Counted from the stretch's first letter, positions 9,431-21,433 are shown. The stretch: 62,298 nucleotides of DNA from an uncultured Alphaproteobacteria bacterium (GCA_947259105.1 CAMYKU010000039.1:1-62298), one strand, 5' to 3'. Notes: generated by a model not told the origin, from the letters alone. Made by a program: numbers and translations.

Positions 9431-9978
9431 GGCTGTGACTCCGGCTGCGGTCGGGGAAAGCGTATTCGTCCTTGCGTAATATCGCCTTCGGACTGTTCGT
9501 CGAGATCCGAAACGCATGCCCTAAGATAGGCCGCCATGGCGGTCAGCGCCGCCGCCGGCGGTGCCTCGCCGCCGTACATGTAGTCGCCCAACGCCGCGCA
9601 CAGCACCGTATCGCCTTTGTTCAGCCCGTCGCGATAGGCGGCGGCCATCGCATAGAAATAGCCGGCCAGCGCTTTCACCCGTTTGCCGACGCTCAGGTCA
9701 CCGACGCCCATCTCCCGCAGGTTCCGGTCCATATCCGCAAACATGAAGTCGAACAGGGATTGCGACACTTTGCCCTGACCGGCAACGCGTCCCAGCCGAT
9801 CCATGACCAGGAAGGCGTGCAATGCGACCATTGCGTATCTGCCCGTCGCCGTATCGGGCACACCCAGGCGCCGGTAGAACACGCTGTTGCGCGCATGTTC
9901 GACAATGGCGCCGTAAAGACGGCGCACCCCCGACTCGTGCAGATTCGGCGCAAACAGGGATTTCAGGGAAAAAGCCAT
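9427..9978 (-). CDS. Ubiquinol-cytochrome c chaperone (Cbp3) family protein
   Basis: This 183-residue protein starts at MAFSLKSLFAPN; 41 upstream in-frame residues were dropped as non-homologous. The family core covers LYGAIVEHARNSVFYRRLGVPDT, RYAMVALHAFLVMDRL, SQSLFDFMFADMDRNLREMGVGDLSVGKRVK and YFYAMAAAYRDGL. The mitochondrial relative Cbp3 (UQCC1) assists cytochrome b assembly in the bc1 complex, and a similar role here is inferred. The stop overlaps the next start (ATGA), so it is coupled to the DUF177 gene. Confidence 0.92.
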   Translation of the reverse strand: MAFSLKSLFAPNLHESGVRRLYGAIVEHARNSVFYRRLGVPDTATGRYAMVALHAFLVMDRLGRVAGQGKVSQSLFDFMFADMDRNLREMGVGDLSVGKRVKALAGYFYAMAAAYRDGLNKGDTVLCAALGDYMYGGEAPPAAALTAMAAYLRACVSDLDEQSEGDITQGRIRFPRPQPESQP

Positions 9979-10157
9979 CAGCGGTCTCTTCCGGATCCCA
10001 GGCGTTCCGGACGCACGGCGTGCTGCCAGCGGCATTGACTTGGGTCTCCGTTCGGTGCGATTTTCGGTCCAGAAGATGGGGAGGAAGACCTCTCGAATCA
10101 ACAGATTTTCAGTGCCGTGCCCGGTCGCGCCGGCCCGATAATGATTTTGGATCGTTC

Positions 10158-10607
10158 ATGACCCGTTTGACAAGGACTGCTCTTCCCCTGTTGGGAGCCG
10201 CGCTGGTCGTGCTCGCCGTGACGGCTTGCGACCCCAGATCCGCGACCCGGGGCAGCATTCCCACGGAGGAACAGATATCGCTCGTCATACCGGGTGTGCA
10301 TGGACGCGAAGACGTCCGCAGCGCCATCGGATCACCGTCCGTGATCAGCACCTTCGACAACAACACCTGGTACTATATCGGACGCCGGACCGAACAGTAC
10401 GCGTTCTTCAAGCGCAAGACGATCGAGCAGCAGGTCCTGATTGTCCGCTACGGTGTCGACGGACGGGTCGACAAGATATCGCGCCTCGACAAGACCGATG
10501 GCAGGGAGATCGACCTGGTCAAGCGGGAAACGCCTTCCGCCGGGCGCAAGCTCGGCCTTTTCGAACAGTTGTTCGGTAACATCGGACGGTTCAGCGGCGA
10601 GGAATAA
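10158..10607 (+). CDS. bamE: Outer-membrane assembly lipoprotein BamE (SmpA/OmlA)
   Basis: A signal peptide with lipobox LAVTAC (cysteine near residue 24) is followed by the SmpA/OmlA fold: GVHGREDVRSAIGSPS, NNTWYYIGRRTEQYAFFK and VRYGVDGRVDKISRLD. It has 149 residues. BamE is the small lipoprotein of the BAM complex. It is divergent from the Cbp3-like gene and convergent with hppA. The start was set at the ATG before MTRLTRTALPLLGAAL because the signal peptide begins there. Confidence 0.93.
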   Translation: MTRLTRTALPLLGAALVVLAVTACDPRSATRGSIPTEEQISLVIPGVHGREDVRSAIGSPSVISTFDNNTWYYIGRRTEQYAFFKRKTIEQQVLIVRYGVDGRVDKISRLDKTDGREIDLVKRETPSAGRKLGLFEQLFGNIGRFSGEE

Positions 10608-10649
10608 CCGGGTCTTCTGTCGCAACCCGCGGGACCTGCCGCAACACGC

Positions 10650-10683
10650 AAAAATGCCCCCGACGGATGTTTCCGTCGGGGGC
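10650..10683 (-). terminator. Hairpin terminator between bamE and hppA
   Basis: A perfect 12-bp stem (10656-10667 with 10672-10683, loop TGTT) ends in a run of five T on the minus strand. It serves hppA best and may also act on bamE transcripts from the other side. Confidence 0.85.
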
Positions 10684-10700
10684 CTGGATTTTCCGGACGT

Positions 10701-12806
<2,106 letters not shown>

Positions 12807-12971
12807 CTTGAACTATCCCGGTATCTGGTTGGTCCGGCGGGGCAGGTATATCCCCTTCATGAAAATGGTTACCGGCAGGAATCGGGACCGCACCGCGGCA
12901 CCGGACTGCCGGAAAACCGGCGGGACCATGCCAGACTTGCCCGGCAAACGCAACTGCACTTTAGGTCGCGC

Positions 12972-14213
12972 TCAGGTTGCCCGGGCGGCCCCTGCACGCT
13001 CTGCCGCGCGGCGTTTCAATCGCAACCAGAGTGCGGTCGCGAATACCACCAGGAGCGGCAGGATGACCGCGTAACTGACCGCCTGCCAGCCGAAGCGATC
13101 GTAGATCACGCCCGAGGAAAGGCTGGCGACCGCATTCGTACCGAAGACCAGGAAGTCGTTGATCCCCTGTACCTTCGCCTTTTCGGGCAGGGTGTAGACC
13201 TCGGTCAGCAGGGTGCTGCCACCGACAAACATGAAGTTCCAGCCGAGTCCCAGCAGCACGAGCGCCGACCAGTATTCGACGATTCCGGCACCGGACATAT
13301 TGACTGCGATCATCGCGAACATCGCAACCGTCCCCGCAAGGACGATCCGCACCGCCCCGAAATACCGAATGAGGTGGCCGGTGAAGAAGCTGGGCACGAA
13401 CATACCCAGCGCGTGCCACTGGATCACGAACGCGGTATCCGGAAAGCTGTGCCCGTGCCCCTGCATGGCGAGCGGCGTCGCCGTCATCACCAGGGCCATG
13501 CTGCCGTATCCGATCATGGCGGCCAGTACGGCGATCAGGAAGGTGGGCTGGCGCACGATTTCACCCATCGGGCGGCCCCTGCCCGAACGCTCTTCCTCAC
13601 CCGGCGGCGGAATGGCGATGAACTGAATCAGCACCATCGCCCCCACGGCAAGGCCGGCCATCGTCAAATAGCTGCCGGCGAACCGGGCGCCGTCCAGCAG
13701 GCCGGCGCTCGCCTTGGCGAGTTCGGGGCCGATCACGGCGGCGACGACTCCGCCCAGCAGGACATACGAAATCGCCCTGCCCTTGTAGTCGTCGTGCACG
13801 GCATCGGCCGCGGCGAACCGGTAGTACTGCCAGTACGCGTTGTAACAGCCCTGGATCAGCCCGCCGAAGGCGAAGATCACGAAGCTGCCGGTCATCAGCC
13901 CCCACGCGCCGACGAGCGCCGCGCCCACGCCGAAGGCGGCGCCGACGGTAAACCCGGCGCGGCGGCCGACGCGTTTCATCAACAGCGAGGCCGGGATGGT
14001 CATGGCCATGTTGCCGACGAACATCAGGGACACCGGCAGGGTCGCCAGCGACTTGTCCACCGCCAGCATCTTGCCGGCGAGCGCCGATACGACGATCACC
14101 ATGGTCGCACCGGTCATCGCCAGCACCTGGCACAGGGCCAGCACCAGGACCGTCAGTTTCGGGTGGGCCGGAAGCTCCCTTCCGGGAATCCGTCCAGCGG
14201 GCGACGCATTCAT
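12972..14213 (-). CDS. MFS transporter
   Basis: This protein of about 413 residues has roughly twelve hydrophobic segments, the MFS loop motif LLMKRVGRRAGF between TM2 and TM3, and a long central loop (IPPPGEEERSGRGRPMGEIV). The substrate cannot be inferred. The start at 14213 (MNASPAGRIPG) is uncertain: the frame extends to an ATG at 14288, 10 bases past the thiL stop, and neither has a strong ribosome site. It is the last gene of the rpiB-glyA-rib-nusB-thiL run. The 165 bases before hppA hold nothing I recognise. Confidence 0.85.
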   Translation of the reverse strand: MNASPAGRIPGRELPAHPKLTVLVLALCQVLAMTGATMVIVVSALAGKMLAVDKSLATLPVSLMFVGNMAMTIPASLLMKRVGRRAGFTVGAAFGVGAALVGAWGLMTGSFVIFAFGGLIQGCYNAYWQYYRFAAADAVHDDYKGRAISYVLLGGVVAAVIGPELAKASAGLLDGARFAGSYLTMAGLAVGAMVLIQFIAIPPPGEEERSGRGRPMGEIVRQPTFLIAVLAAMIGYGSMALVMTATPLAMQGHGHSFPDTAFVIQWHALGMFVPSFFTGHLIRYFGAVRIVLAGTVAMFAMIAVNMSGAGIVEYWSALVLLGLGWNFMFVGGSTLLTEVYTLPEKAKVQGINDFLVFGTNAVASLSSGVIYDRFGWQAVSYAVILPLLVVFATALWLRLKRRAAERAGAARAT

Positions 14214-14297
14214 TTCGTGTCGATCTTGAATCTGTGAAAGGCGGTAAACCTTACCACCCTGCATACAGCCGAATCCCGGATAAGTCATCCGCGGTGG

Positions 14298-15284
14298 TCA
14301 GCGACCGTGCACCCAGCCTTTCCGGGCGAGCTGCATCTCGGTACCGTCGGGGGCCGTAATGTGCAGCTCCCGATCCGCCACGATCCGCCCTATCGGGGTC
14401 AGCGGCAACGAGATGTCGGTGGCGATCTTGACGATCTTGGCCGCATAGCCCGGCGCCACCGTGAACAGGAGTTCGTAATCGTCGCCACCGGTCAGGACGG
14501 TCGCGAGCAGATCCGGCTCGCGATCGAGGACCGCGCGGGCGGCATCGGAAAGCGGAACGGACGCGGCATCGATCTCGGCGCCGACGCCCGACGCCGCCAG
14601 GACATGCATCAGGTCCGCCGCCAGCCCGTCGGAAATGTCGATCGCCGCGCTGGCCAGTCCGACGAGGCGCAGGCCGAGACCGATGCGGGGACGCGGCAGG
14701 CGGTACCGGCCGATCAACTCGTCACGTTTGTCGGGCGATAGCCCCGGCACCTCGTCGTGCAGCAATTTCAGGCCGATCGCTCCGTCGCCGATGGTCCCGC
14801 TCACATAGACGATGTCTTCGACCTGCGCGGCCGATCGGCGGACCGCCCGGCCGGCCTCGACCGTGCCGAACGCGGTAATCGTCAGCACCGACGGTCCGGG
14901 TGTGGTGACGCTGTCGCCGCCGGCCAGGGTGACGGCGAATGCGGCCTGGTCCGCCGCCAGGCCCTCGGCAAAGGCCCGCAGCCAGTCGTCGCCGATCGAG
15001 GCCGGGAGCGCGATGTTCAGCATGTAGGCCAGCGGTGTCGCACCCATCGCCGCCAGGTCCGACAGGTTGACCCGCAACAGCTTCGCCGCGATCAGGTCCG
15101 GCCGTTCGTCGCCGATGAAATGCACGCCCGCGATCATGGTGTCGGTCGTCACGACGATGTCGCGTTCCGGCATCGGCGCGATCACGGCGGCATCGTCGGT
15201 CAGCCCGAAGGCGCCGGGAAAACCTTCCGTCAGCGGCGCGAAATACCGTGATATGCGCACGAACTCATCGCTTCTATCCGGCAT
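14298..15284 (-). CDS. thiL: Thiamine-monophosphate kinase
   Basis: ThiL phosphorylates thiamine phosphate to the pyrophosphate cofactor. The 328 residues carry LTDDAAVIAPMPERDIVVTTD near the N-terminus, KLLRVNLSDLAAMGATPL, LAGGDSVTTPG, AIDISDGLAADLMH and LTGGDDYELLFTV, the PurM/ThiL nucleotide-site motifs. The start at 15284 overlaps the nusB stop by 11 bases; an alternative ATG lies nine bases upstream. The nusB-thiL coupling is usual in proteobacteria. Confidence 0.95.
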   Translation of the reverse strand: MPDRSDEFVRISRYFAPLTEGFPGAFGLTDDAAVIAPMPERDIVVTTDTMIAGVHFIGDERPDLIAAKLLRVNLSDLAAMGATPLAYMLNIALPASIGDDWLRAFAEGLAADQAAFAVTLAGGDSVTTPGPSVLTITAFGTVEAGRAVRRSAAQVEDIVYVSGTIGDGAIGLKLLHDEVPGLSPDKRDELIGRYRLPRPRIGLGLRLVGLASAAIDISDGLAADLMHVLAASGVGAEIDAASVPLSDAARAVLDREPDLLATVLTGGDDYELLFTVAPGYAAKIVKIATDISLPLTPIGRIVADRELHITAPDGTEMQLARKGWVHGR

Positions 15285-15768
15285 GACCGCCATCCGGCTG
15301 CCCGGTGTTTTCGGGTTGCCGCAGGGTGCCGGCCAGCGTGTCCAGAACCCCGTTGACCAGTTTCGGCTCACCGCCGTCGAAGAACGCCTCGGCAATCCGC
15401 ACGTATTCGGTAATCACGACCGCCGCATCGATGTCGGGGCGCGCCAGCAATTCCCATGCGCCGGCCCGCAGGATCGCCCTCAGGACCGCCTCCAGCCGCG
15501 CGAGCGGCCAGCCCGCCGACAAGGCGGCGCTGACGATCCGGTCCACCTCCTCCCGGCGGCCGCCGACCCCGCGGATGAGGTCGCCGAGGAACCGCGGGTC
15601 AGGCTCGACCGGCGTCGCGTAGTCCGCATCCGGGTCCTGCGTACGCCGCGCCTGATCGTGCAACGCGGACTCGGGGTCCGCCCCCGACATCTCCATCTGA
15701 TACAGGGCCTGAACGGCGGCGAGCCGCGCGGCGCTGCGCCTCTGGTAACCAGTCCGGTTCTTTTTCAT
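15274..15768 (-). CDS. nusB: Transcription antitermination factor NusB
   Basis: NusB binds boxA with S10 in rRNA antitermination. The 164 residues show an all-helical fold: RRSAARLAAVQALYQMEMSG near the N-terminus, then RLEAVLRAILRAGAWELL and PDIDAAVVITEYVRIAEAFF...EPKLVNGVLDTLA. The ATG overlaps the ribH stop as ATGA. A longer upstream reading was rejected because it only shadows ribH. Confidence 0.96.
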   Translation of the reverse strand: MKKNRTGYQRRSAARLAAVQALYQMEMSGADPESALHDQARRTQDPDADYATPVEPDPRFLGDLIRGVGGRREEVDRIVSAALSAGWPLARLEAVLRAILRAGAWELLARPDIDAAVVITEYVRIAEAFFDGGEPKLVNGVLDTLAGTLRQPENTGQPDGGHAG

Positions 15769-16220
15769 TCGGACTCCTCGCCCAGGCGCCTCTTCAGTTC
15801 GATCATCTGCAGACAGGCCTGCGCCGCATCGGCGCCCTTGTCCTTCTTGTCGACGGCCGCCCGGGCCCAGGCCTGCGCGCTGTCCTCGACCGTCAGTATG
15901 CCGTAACCGATCGCCAGTCCCCGGTTCGCGGCAAGATCCTGCAATCCGCGCGCGCTCTCTCCACAGACGTAGTCGTAATGCGTGGTCTCGCCCCGGATCA
16001 CGCAACCGAGCGCAACATAACCGTCGAACCGTGACGGACTGGCGTCATGCGCCATGGCGATAGCTGCCGGAATCTCGAAAGCGCCGGGAACCGTAACTCT
16101 CTCGTGCGTCGCACCCGCGCCCTCCAGCACCGCCACGGCGCCGCGACAGAGCTCCTCGGCGATGTCGACGTAGAAGCGCGCTTCCACGATCATGATGTGC
16201 GGCGGTCTCGCATCGGCCAT
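15765..16220 (-). CDS. ribH: 6,7-dimethyl-8-ribityllumazine synthase
   Basis: RibH condenses 5-amino-6-ribitylaminouracil with 3,4-dihydroxybutanone phosphate. The 151 residues contain VPGAFEIPAAIAMA, GYVALGCVIRGETTHYDYVC (with the active-site His in the family position) and GLAIGYGILTVEDSAQAWARA. It sits between ribB and nusB. Confidence 0.96.
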   Translation of the reverse strand: MADARPPHIMIVEARFYVDIAEELCRGAVAVLEGAGATHERVTVPGAFEIPAAIAMAHDASPSRFDGYVALGCVIRGETTHYDYVCGESARGLQDLAANRGLAIGYGILTVEDSAQAWARAAVDKKDKGADAAQACLQMIELKRRLGEESE

Positions 16221-16250
16221 TGTTCGCTGTGTCCCGTGCCCGGCCGTCGG

Positions 16251-17402
16251 CTATTTCTCGATCGGCCGATGTCCGACGACCTTCAGACCGTATCCCTCGA
16301 TACCGATGATCGTCTTCGGAGAATTGGACAGCAGGATCATGTCCCGGACCCCCAGATCCAGCAGGATCTGCGCACCCACACCATAGTCCCGCAGCTCTCC
16401 GGCACTGGTCGGGGGCTTGCCGCGCGGCGCCCCCGCCTGCGCCGCAACAAGGTCCGACAGCGCCGTCGGCTGCGGCTCGCGGATCAGGACCACCACGCCG
16501 CGCCCCTCGCGCCCGATCATCTCCATCGAGGCCTGCAGGTCGCCGCCCTTGCCGCTGACCGAACAGCCGAGCACGTCGTCGAGCACGTTGAGCGCATGCA
16601 TGCGGACCAGCGTCGGCCCGTCCCCTTCGATGTCGCCCATCACCAGCGCCACATGCTCGGCATGGTGGATGCGGTTGGTGTAGACGTACATCCGGAACCG
16701 GCCGCCATAGTGGCTGTTCAGCTCCATCTCGGCGCTGCGCTCGACGATCCGGTCGTGCCGCAGCCGGTAGGCGATCAGATCGGCGATGGTGCCGATCTTC
16801 AGCCCGTGCCTCTGGGCGAAGGCGATCAGATCGTCGCGCCGCGCCATCGACCCGTCCTCGTTCATGATCTCGCAGATCACGCCCGAGGGGTTCAACCCCG
16901 CAAGCCGTGCGATGTCGACCGCGGCTTCCGTGTGCCCTGTGCGCACCAGCGCGCCGCCTTCGCGCGCCACCAGCGGGAACACATGGCCCGGGGTCTGGAT
17001 GTCGTCCGCGCCCGTCGTCGGATCGATCGCCACCGAGACGGTGCGCGCCCGGTCGGGCGCGGAAATCCCGGTTGTCACCCCGTCCTTGGCCTCGATCGAG
17101 ACGGTGAAGGCGGTCTCCAGCCGGCTGGTATTGCGCTGTTCCATCAGGTTCAGGCCCAGCTGTTCGGTGCGCTCACGCGTCAGCGCAAGGCAGATCAGCC
17201 CGCGTCCGTGCTTCGCCATGAAATTTATCGCGTCCGGCGTCGCCATCTGCGCCGGAATCACCAGGTCCCCCTCGTTCTCGCGCTGCTCGTCGTCGACCAG
17301 AACGAACATGCGCCCGTTGCGGGCCTCGTCGATGATCTCCTCGGCGGAGGATGCAACCTCGCTGAACGTCACCCGCCAGGGCTCTTCGATCGGATTGGCC
17401 AT
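16251..17402 (-). CDS. ribB: 3,4-dihydroxy-2-butanone-4-phosphate synthase with a degenerate GTP cyclohydrolase II domain (RibBX-type)
   Basis: The RibB half (residues about 1-205) is intact: DDEQRENEGDLVIPAQ, RGLICLALT, TGISAPDRARTV, GHVFPLVAREGG and RTGHTEAAVDIARLAGL. The RibA-like half keeps some fold (HYGGRFRMYVY, YGVGAQILLDLGV) but not the catalytic parts. Where cyclohydrolase II has HSECLTGD...RCDCG, this protein has HALNVLDDVLGCSVSGKGG, so the three zinc cysteines are gone, and the QEGRGIGL-type loop is missing. It should make the four-carbon riboflavin precursor but not open GTP. Its ATG follows the ribE stop directly (TGAATG). Confidence 0.92.
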   Translation of the reverse strand: MANPIEEPWRVTFSEVASSAEEIIDEARNGRMFVLVDDEQRENEGDLVIPAQMATPDAINFMAKHGRGLICLALTRERTEQLGLNLMEQRNTSRLETAFTVSIEAKDGVTTGISAPDRARTVSVAIDPTTGADDIQTPGHVFPLVAREGGALVRTGHTEAAVDIARLAGLNPSGVICEIMNEDGSMARRDDLIAFAQRHGLKIGTIADLIAYRLRHDRIVERSAEMELNSHYGGRFRMYVYTNRIHHAEHVALVMGDIEGDGPTLVRMHALNVLDDVLGCSVSGKGGDLQASMEMIGREGRGVVVLIREPQPTALSDLVAAQAGAPRGKPPTSAGELRDYGVGAQILLDLGVRDMILLSNSPKTIIGIEGYGLKVVGHRPIEK

Positions 17403-17996
17403 TCAGTCGTCCTTTTCAAGCAGCCGCGCAACATATCTGGCCAGCATGTCGATCTCAAGGTTAACCCGCGCACCGGGCCCGACGTCGCCGAGCGTCGTCA
17501 TCTCGGCGGTATGCGGGATGATGCAGACGCCGAACTCCGCCGCGCCGACCTCGTTGACCGTCAGGGACACCCCGTCGAGGGTCACCGATCCCTTCGGCGC
17601 GATGTAGCGCGCCAGGGCGACGGGCGGCCTGATCGTAAAGCGGGTGGCCTCGCCGTCCGCGGTGCGCGCCGTCACCTCGGCGACACCATCGATATGGCCC
17701 GAGACGATGTGTCCGCCCAGCTCGTCGCCAAGCCGCAGCGCCCGTTCGAGATTGATGTGGCGTCCCTTGCCCCAGTCGTCCAGCGTGGTCATGGCCAGCG
17801 TCTCGGCGGACACATCGACGGCGAACCAGTCCGCGCCCTTGTCGACCACGGTCAGGCAAACGCCGGAACAGGCAATCGAGGCGCCGATCGCGACGTCCGC
17901 CATCGGGTATGACGTTTCGATCTCGATCCGGGCGCCCTTTTCCAGCGGCCTGCGCGACCGCAGCCGTCCGACGTCCGTGATCAGCCCGGTGAACAT
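17403..17996 (-). CDS. ribE: Riboflavin synthase alpha chain
   Basis: This enzyme dismutates two lumazine molecules to riboflavin. The 197 residues show the two-barrel repeat: MFTGLITDVGRL, IGASIACSGVCLTVV and GGHIVSGHIDG in the first half, then KGSVTLDGVSLTVNEV and VNLEIDMLARYVARLL in the second. It lies between ribD and ribB, nine bases past ribD. Confidence 0.96.
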   Translation of the reverse strand: MFTGLITDVGRLRSRRPLEKGARIEIETSYPMADVAIGASIACSGVCLTVVDKGADWFAVDVSAETLAMTTLDDWGKGRHINLERALRLGDELGGHIVSGHIDGVAEVTARTADGEATRFTIRPPVALARYIAPKGSVTLDGVSLTVNEVGAAEFGVCIIPHTAEMTTLGDVGPGARVNLEIDMLARYVARLLEKDD

Positions 17997-18005
17997 GACG
18001 CCCTC

Positions 18006-19130
18006 TCAGTCATGGCGCGCATAGCTTTCGAACAGATCCTCACCGACCGATTGCACGGATACCCGGCGGTACCGGCGCATCAGCGACAGGCTGTCGATGC
18101 CATATGCCGCAACCGCCGGCACGCCGTCGCCGCCCATGATCGCGGCGGCGCGGAACCACCGCAGCCGGTCGACCAGGTTGGCCCGCAACAGGCCTGCGGC
18201 AAGATGCCCGCCGCCTTCGACCAGAACGCGGGTGAGCCCGGCATCGCCCAGTGCGGACAGCATTTCCGTCGGCGCCGGATACCCGTCGGGTCCCTCCGCC
18301 ACTTCGACGATCCGCACGCCGCTATCCTCGAAGGCATGACGCCTGTCGCGGTTTTTGCCCGGCACCGTAACCAGCCAGGTCGGCGTTCTGGAGGCCGTGA
18401 CAACCAGATTTCCGGTCAACGGCAGATGCAGCCTCGCGTCGACGACGATGCGGACCGGCGAGCGGTCCTCGAGTCCAGGCAGCCGGCAGGTCAGCAACGG
18501 ATCATCGGCCAGCGCCGTGCCGATCCCGACCATGACCGCATCATGCCGGGCGCGCATCAGATGGGCGCGCTGCCGCGCCGCCGCGCCGCTGATCCAGCGG
18601 CTTTCCCCGCCGTGCGTCGCGATCCGGCCATCGAGGGTGGTCGCGAGTTTCAGCGTGATCAGCGGCCGTCCGGATCGCAGGCGCATCAGGTAGCCGGCGT
18701 TGAGAGTTTCCGCCTCGTCGCGCAGCACGCCGCATTCGGCGGCGATACCGGCGTCCCGGAGTTGCCGCAGCCCGCCGCCGTTGACCCGCGGGTCCGGGTC
18801 CTCGGTCGCAGCGACCACCCGCGCCACCCCCGCCTCGATCAGCGCTCCGGCACAGGGCGGCGTCTGTCCCTGATGCGCACAGGGCTCCAGCGTGACGTAG
18901 GCGGTCGCGCCCTTCGCCAGACCGCCGGCGCGTCCCAGGGCTTCGGTCTCGGCATGCGGCCGGCCGCCGGCCTGGGTCCAGCCGCGCCCGACGACGCTCC
19001 CCCCCGCGTCGCCCGCAACCAGCACGCATCCGACCGCCGGATTCGGCCAGACCCGGCCAAGTCCACGGCCGGCGAGGGACAGCGCCGCACGCATGTGCGC
19101 GGCATCGGCTGGATCAGTTCTGCTCGACAC
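18006..19130 (-). CDS. ribD: Bifunctional riboflavin deaminase/reductase RibD
   Basis: The N-terminal deaminase carries its zinc site (PHAETEAL, then [13 protein letters not shown]). The C-terminal reductase carries [29 protein letters not shown] and [19 protein letters not shown] start at 19130 is preferred because it keeps the conserved [18 protein letters not shown] lead-in (374 residues), overlapping nrdR by 17 bases. The ATG at 19094 would give 362 residues. Neither has a strong ribosome site, so the start is uncertain. Confidence 0.92.
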   Translation of the reverse strand: MSSRTDPADAAHMRAALSLAGRGLGRVWPNPAVGCVLVAGDAGGSVVGRGWTQAGGRPHAETEALGRAGGLAKGATAYVTLEPCAHQGQTPPCAGALIEAGVARVVAATEDPDPRVNGGGLRQLRDAGIAAECGVLRDEAETLNAGYLMRLRSGRPLITLKLATTLDGRIATHGGESRWISGAAARQRAHLMRARHDAVMVGIGTALADDPLLTCRLPGLEDRSPVRIVVDARLHLPLTGNLVVTASRTPTWLVTVPGKNRDRRHAFEDSGVRIVEVAEGPDGYPAPTEMLSALGDAGLTRVLVEGGGHLAAGLLRANLVDRLRWFRAAAIMGGDGVPAVAAYGIDSLSLMRRYRRVSVQSVGEDLFESYARHD

Positions 19131-19575
19131 CGAGTTCGTCAGTAATAAAGGTCTCGAAGTCCTTGGCCTCGCGGAAATTCCGGTACACCGACGCGAACCG
19201 GACATAGGCCACCTGATCCAGCGCCGACAGGGCCTCCATCACCAGTTCGCCGATCACCTCGCCGCGGATTTCACTCTCGCCGGCGCTTTCCAGGCGGCGG
19301 ACGATGCCGTTGATGACCCGGTCGACACGGTCGGGATCGACCGGCCGCTTGCGCAGTGCGATCATCATCGAGCGGCTCAGCTTGTCGCGGTCGAAGACTT
19401 CACGCTGGCCGGTCTTCTTCAGAACCGTCAGCTCACGCAGCTGGACGCGCTCGAACGTCGTGAACCGGGCGCCGCAGCCGGTGCAGAACCGCCGCCGCCG
19501 GATCGCCGAGCTGTCCTCGGTCGGCCGCGAATCCTTGACCTGGGTATCGTCGTGACCGCAAAACGGGCACCGCAT
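19114..19575 (-). CDS. nrdR: Transcriptional repressor NrdR
   Basis: NrdR represses ribonucleotide reductase genes in response to ATP/dATP. The 153 residues have an N-terminal zinc ribbon ([11 protein letters not shown]...[14 protein letters not shown]) and an ATP-cone ([20 protein letters not shown]). It sits between glyA and ribD, a frequent alphaproteobacterial order. No nrd genes are in the window. Confidence 0.97.
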   Translation of the reverse strand: MRCPFCGHDDTQVKDSRPTEDSSAIRRRRFCTGCGARFTTFERVQLRELTVLKKTGQREVFDRDKLSRSMMIALRKRPVDPDRVDRVINGIVRRLESAGESEIRGEVIGELVMEALSALDQVAYVRFASVYRNFREAKDFETFITDELGVEQN

Positions 19576-19597
19576 CCGTCCTACCCTCCGCTTATTG

Positions 19598-20911
19598 TCA
19601 GTTCATTCCCGCATAGATCGGGAACCGGCGGCATAGCTCGCCCACGCGCGCCCGGACGGCCTGCTCGACAGCGCTGTTGTCGTCCCGGCTCGCAGCCAGG
19701 CCGTCGAGCACCTCGACGATCATCTCACCGACCTGGCGGAATTCCGCCTCGCCGAACCCGCGCGTCGTCGCGGCGGGCGTGCCGAGCCGCACACCCGATG
19801 TCACGGTCGGTCTTTCGGGATCGAAGGGTACGCCGTTCTTGTTGCAGGTCATGCCGGCGCGCTCGAGGCTCTCCTCCGAGATATTCCCGGTCAGCCCCTT
19901 CGGCCGCAGGTCGACGAGCATGAGGTGGGTGTCGGTGCCCCCGGAGACGATATCCAGGCCGCCTCCCAAAAGGGTTTCGGCCAGCACGTTCGCGTTGTTG
20001 GCGACGGCCTGCGAATAGGCCTTGAATTCCGGCCGCAGCGCCTCGCGGAACGCCACGGCCTTGCCGGCGATGACATGCATCAGCGGCCCGCCCTGCAGGC
20101 CCGGGAAGACAGCGGAGTTGATCTTCTTGCCGAGATCTTCGTCGTTCGAGAGAATCATTCCGCCGCGCGGGCCGCGCAGCGTCTTGTGCGTGGTCGTGGT
20201 GACGATGTGGGCATGAGGCATCGGGCTGGGGTGCACGCCGGCCGCGACCAGCCCCGCGAAGTGCGCCATATCGACCAGCAGGAAGGCGCCGACGGAATCG
20301 GCGATCTTGCGGAACCGCGCGAAATCGATGATCCGTGGGTAGGCGGACCCGCCCGCAATGATCAGCTTCGGCTTGTGCTCCCGCGCCAGACGCTCGACCT
20401 CGTCGAAGTCGATCTGCGCATCCTCCTTGCGCACGCCGTACTGCACGGCATTGAACCATTTCCCGGACTGGGCCGGCGGCGCGCCGTGGGTCAGATGGCC
20501 CCCGGCGGCAAGCGAGAGCCCCATTATGGTATCGCCCGGCTTGAGCAGGGCCAGCATCACCGCGCCGTTCGCCTGACACCCTGAATGCGGCTGCACGTTG
20601 ACGAATGTGCAATCGAACAGCTTCTTCGCGCGCTCGACCGCCAGACGCTCTGCCACGTCGACATATTCGCAGCCGCCGTAATACCGCCGCCCGGGGTAGC
20701 CTTCGGCATACTTGTTCGTGAGCACCGAGCCGGTGGCCTGAAGCACCGCTCTGCTGACGATGTTTTCCGATGCGATCAACTCGATCTGATCCTGCTGGCG
20801 CGTCAACTCATCGCCGATCGCGCTGAAGATATCGGGATCGCTGTCGGCCAGATCTTCACCGAAAAACCTCTCCAGGTAACCGCCTGCCGAGGCGGCGGAC
20901 ATGTCATTCAT
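19598..20911 (-). CDS. glyA: Serine hydroxymethyltransferase
   Basis: GlyA interconverts serine and glycine, loading tetrahydrofolate with a one-carbon unit. The 437 residues include [25 protein letters not shown] and the PLP-lysine motif [11 protein letters not shown]. The C-terminal [19 protein letters not shown] is typical. An ATG three codons in is a possible alternative start. It lies between rpiB and nrdR on one probable transcript. Confidence 0.97.
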   Translation of the reverse strand: MNDMSAASAGGYLERFFGEDLADSDPDIFSAIGDELTRQQDQIELIASENIVSRAVLQATGSVLTNKYAEGYPGRRYYGGCEYVDVAERLAVERAKKLFDCTFVNVQPHSGCQANGAVMLALLKPGDTIMGLSLAAGGHLTHGAPPAQSGKWFNAVQYGVRKEDAQIDFDEVERLAREHKPKLIIAGGSAYPRIIDFARFRKIADSVGAFLLVDMAHFAGLVAAGVHPSPMPHAHIVTTTTHKTLRGPRGGMILSNDEDLGKKINSAVFPGLQGGPLMHVIAGKAVAFREALRPEFKAYSQAVANNANVLAETLLGGGLDIVSGGTDTHLMLVDLRPKGLTGNISEESLERAGMTCNKNGVPFDPERPTVTSGVRLGTPAATTRGFGEAEFRQVGEMIVEVLDGLAASRDDNSAVEQAVRARVGELCRRFPIYAGMN

Positions 20912-20998
20912 GGATTCGATGTTCCCTTTTAAACCGTTGAAATAAAATCGGTTTCGGAAGTCCTGCGCGGGCCGTCCACGCGCACCGGCACCGATACG

Positions 20999-21433
20999 TC
21001 AAGACATCTTGTCAATGCGGCGCTGGTGGCGCCCGCCCTCGAACCCGGTATCGAGAAACATGCGGACACAGTCGCTCGCGGTCTCCGGTCCGCTGGTCCG
21101 CGATCCCAGCACCAGCACGTTCGCATCGTTGTGTTCGCGCGCCAGCCGCGCGTCGGTCGCATCACAGCACCGCGCGGCCCGGATGTGACGGTGCCGGTTG
21201 GCCGCGATCGAAATGCCGATGCCGGTGCCGCAGATCAGGACGCCGCGCGCCGCCCCGCCGTCGGCCAGCGCCTTGGCCATCGCGTCCGCAAAATCCGGAT
21301 AATCCACCGATTCCAGGTCGTCGGTGCCGAGATCGGCAACGTCGTAGCCCGCTTCCAGGAGCAGCTTCTTGAGCGCCTCCTTGACCTCGAACCCGGCATG
21401 GTCCGACGCAATCGCTATGGCTTCCCGCGGCAT
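20999..21433 (-). CDS. rpiB: Ribose-5-phosphate isomerase B
   Basis: RpiB (LacA/B family) interconverts ribose-5- and ribulose-5-phosphate. The start at MPREAIAIASDHAGFEVK gives 144 residues; a longer frame upstream is not family-like. Motifs are IASDHAGFEVKEALK, YPDFADAMAKAL, GVLICGTGIGISIAANR and ARLAREHNDANVLVLGSR. It is the first gene of the glyA-nrdR-rib run, 88 bases upstream of glyA. Confidence 0.95.
   Translation of the reverse strand: MPREAIAIASDHAGFEVKEALKKLLLEAGYDVADLGTDDLESVDYPDFADAMAKALADGGAARGVLICGTGIGISIAANRHRHIRAARCCDATDARLAREHNDANVLVLGSRTSGPETASDCVRMFLDTGFEGGRHQRRIDKMS

Noticed and set aside
17997..21000. FMN riboswitch controlling the rib genes
   Set aside because: The genes from glyA to ribH are packed with almost no leader space, and no RFN-type conserved segments were seen.
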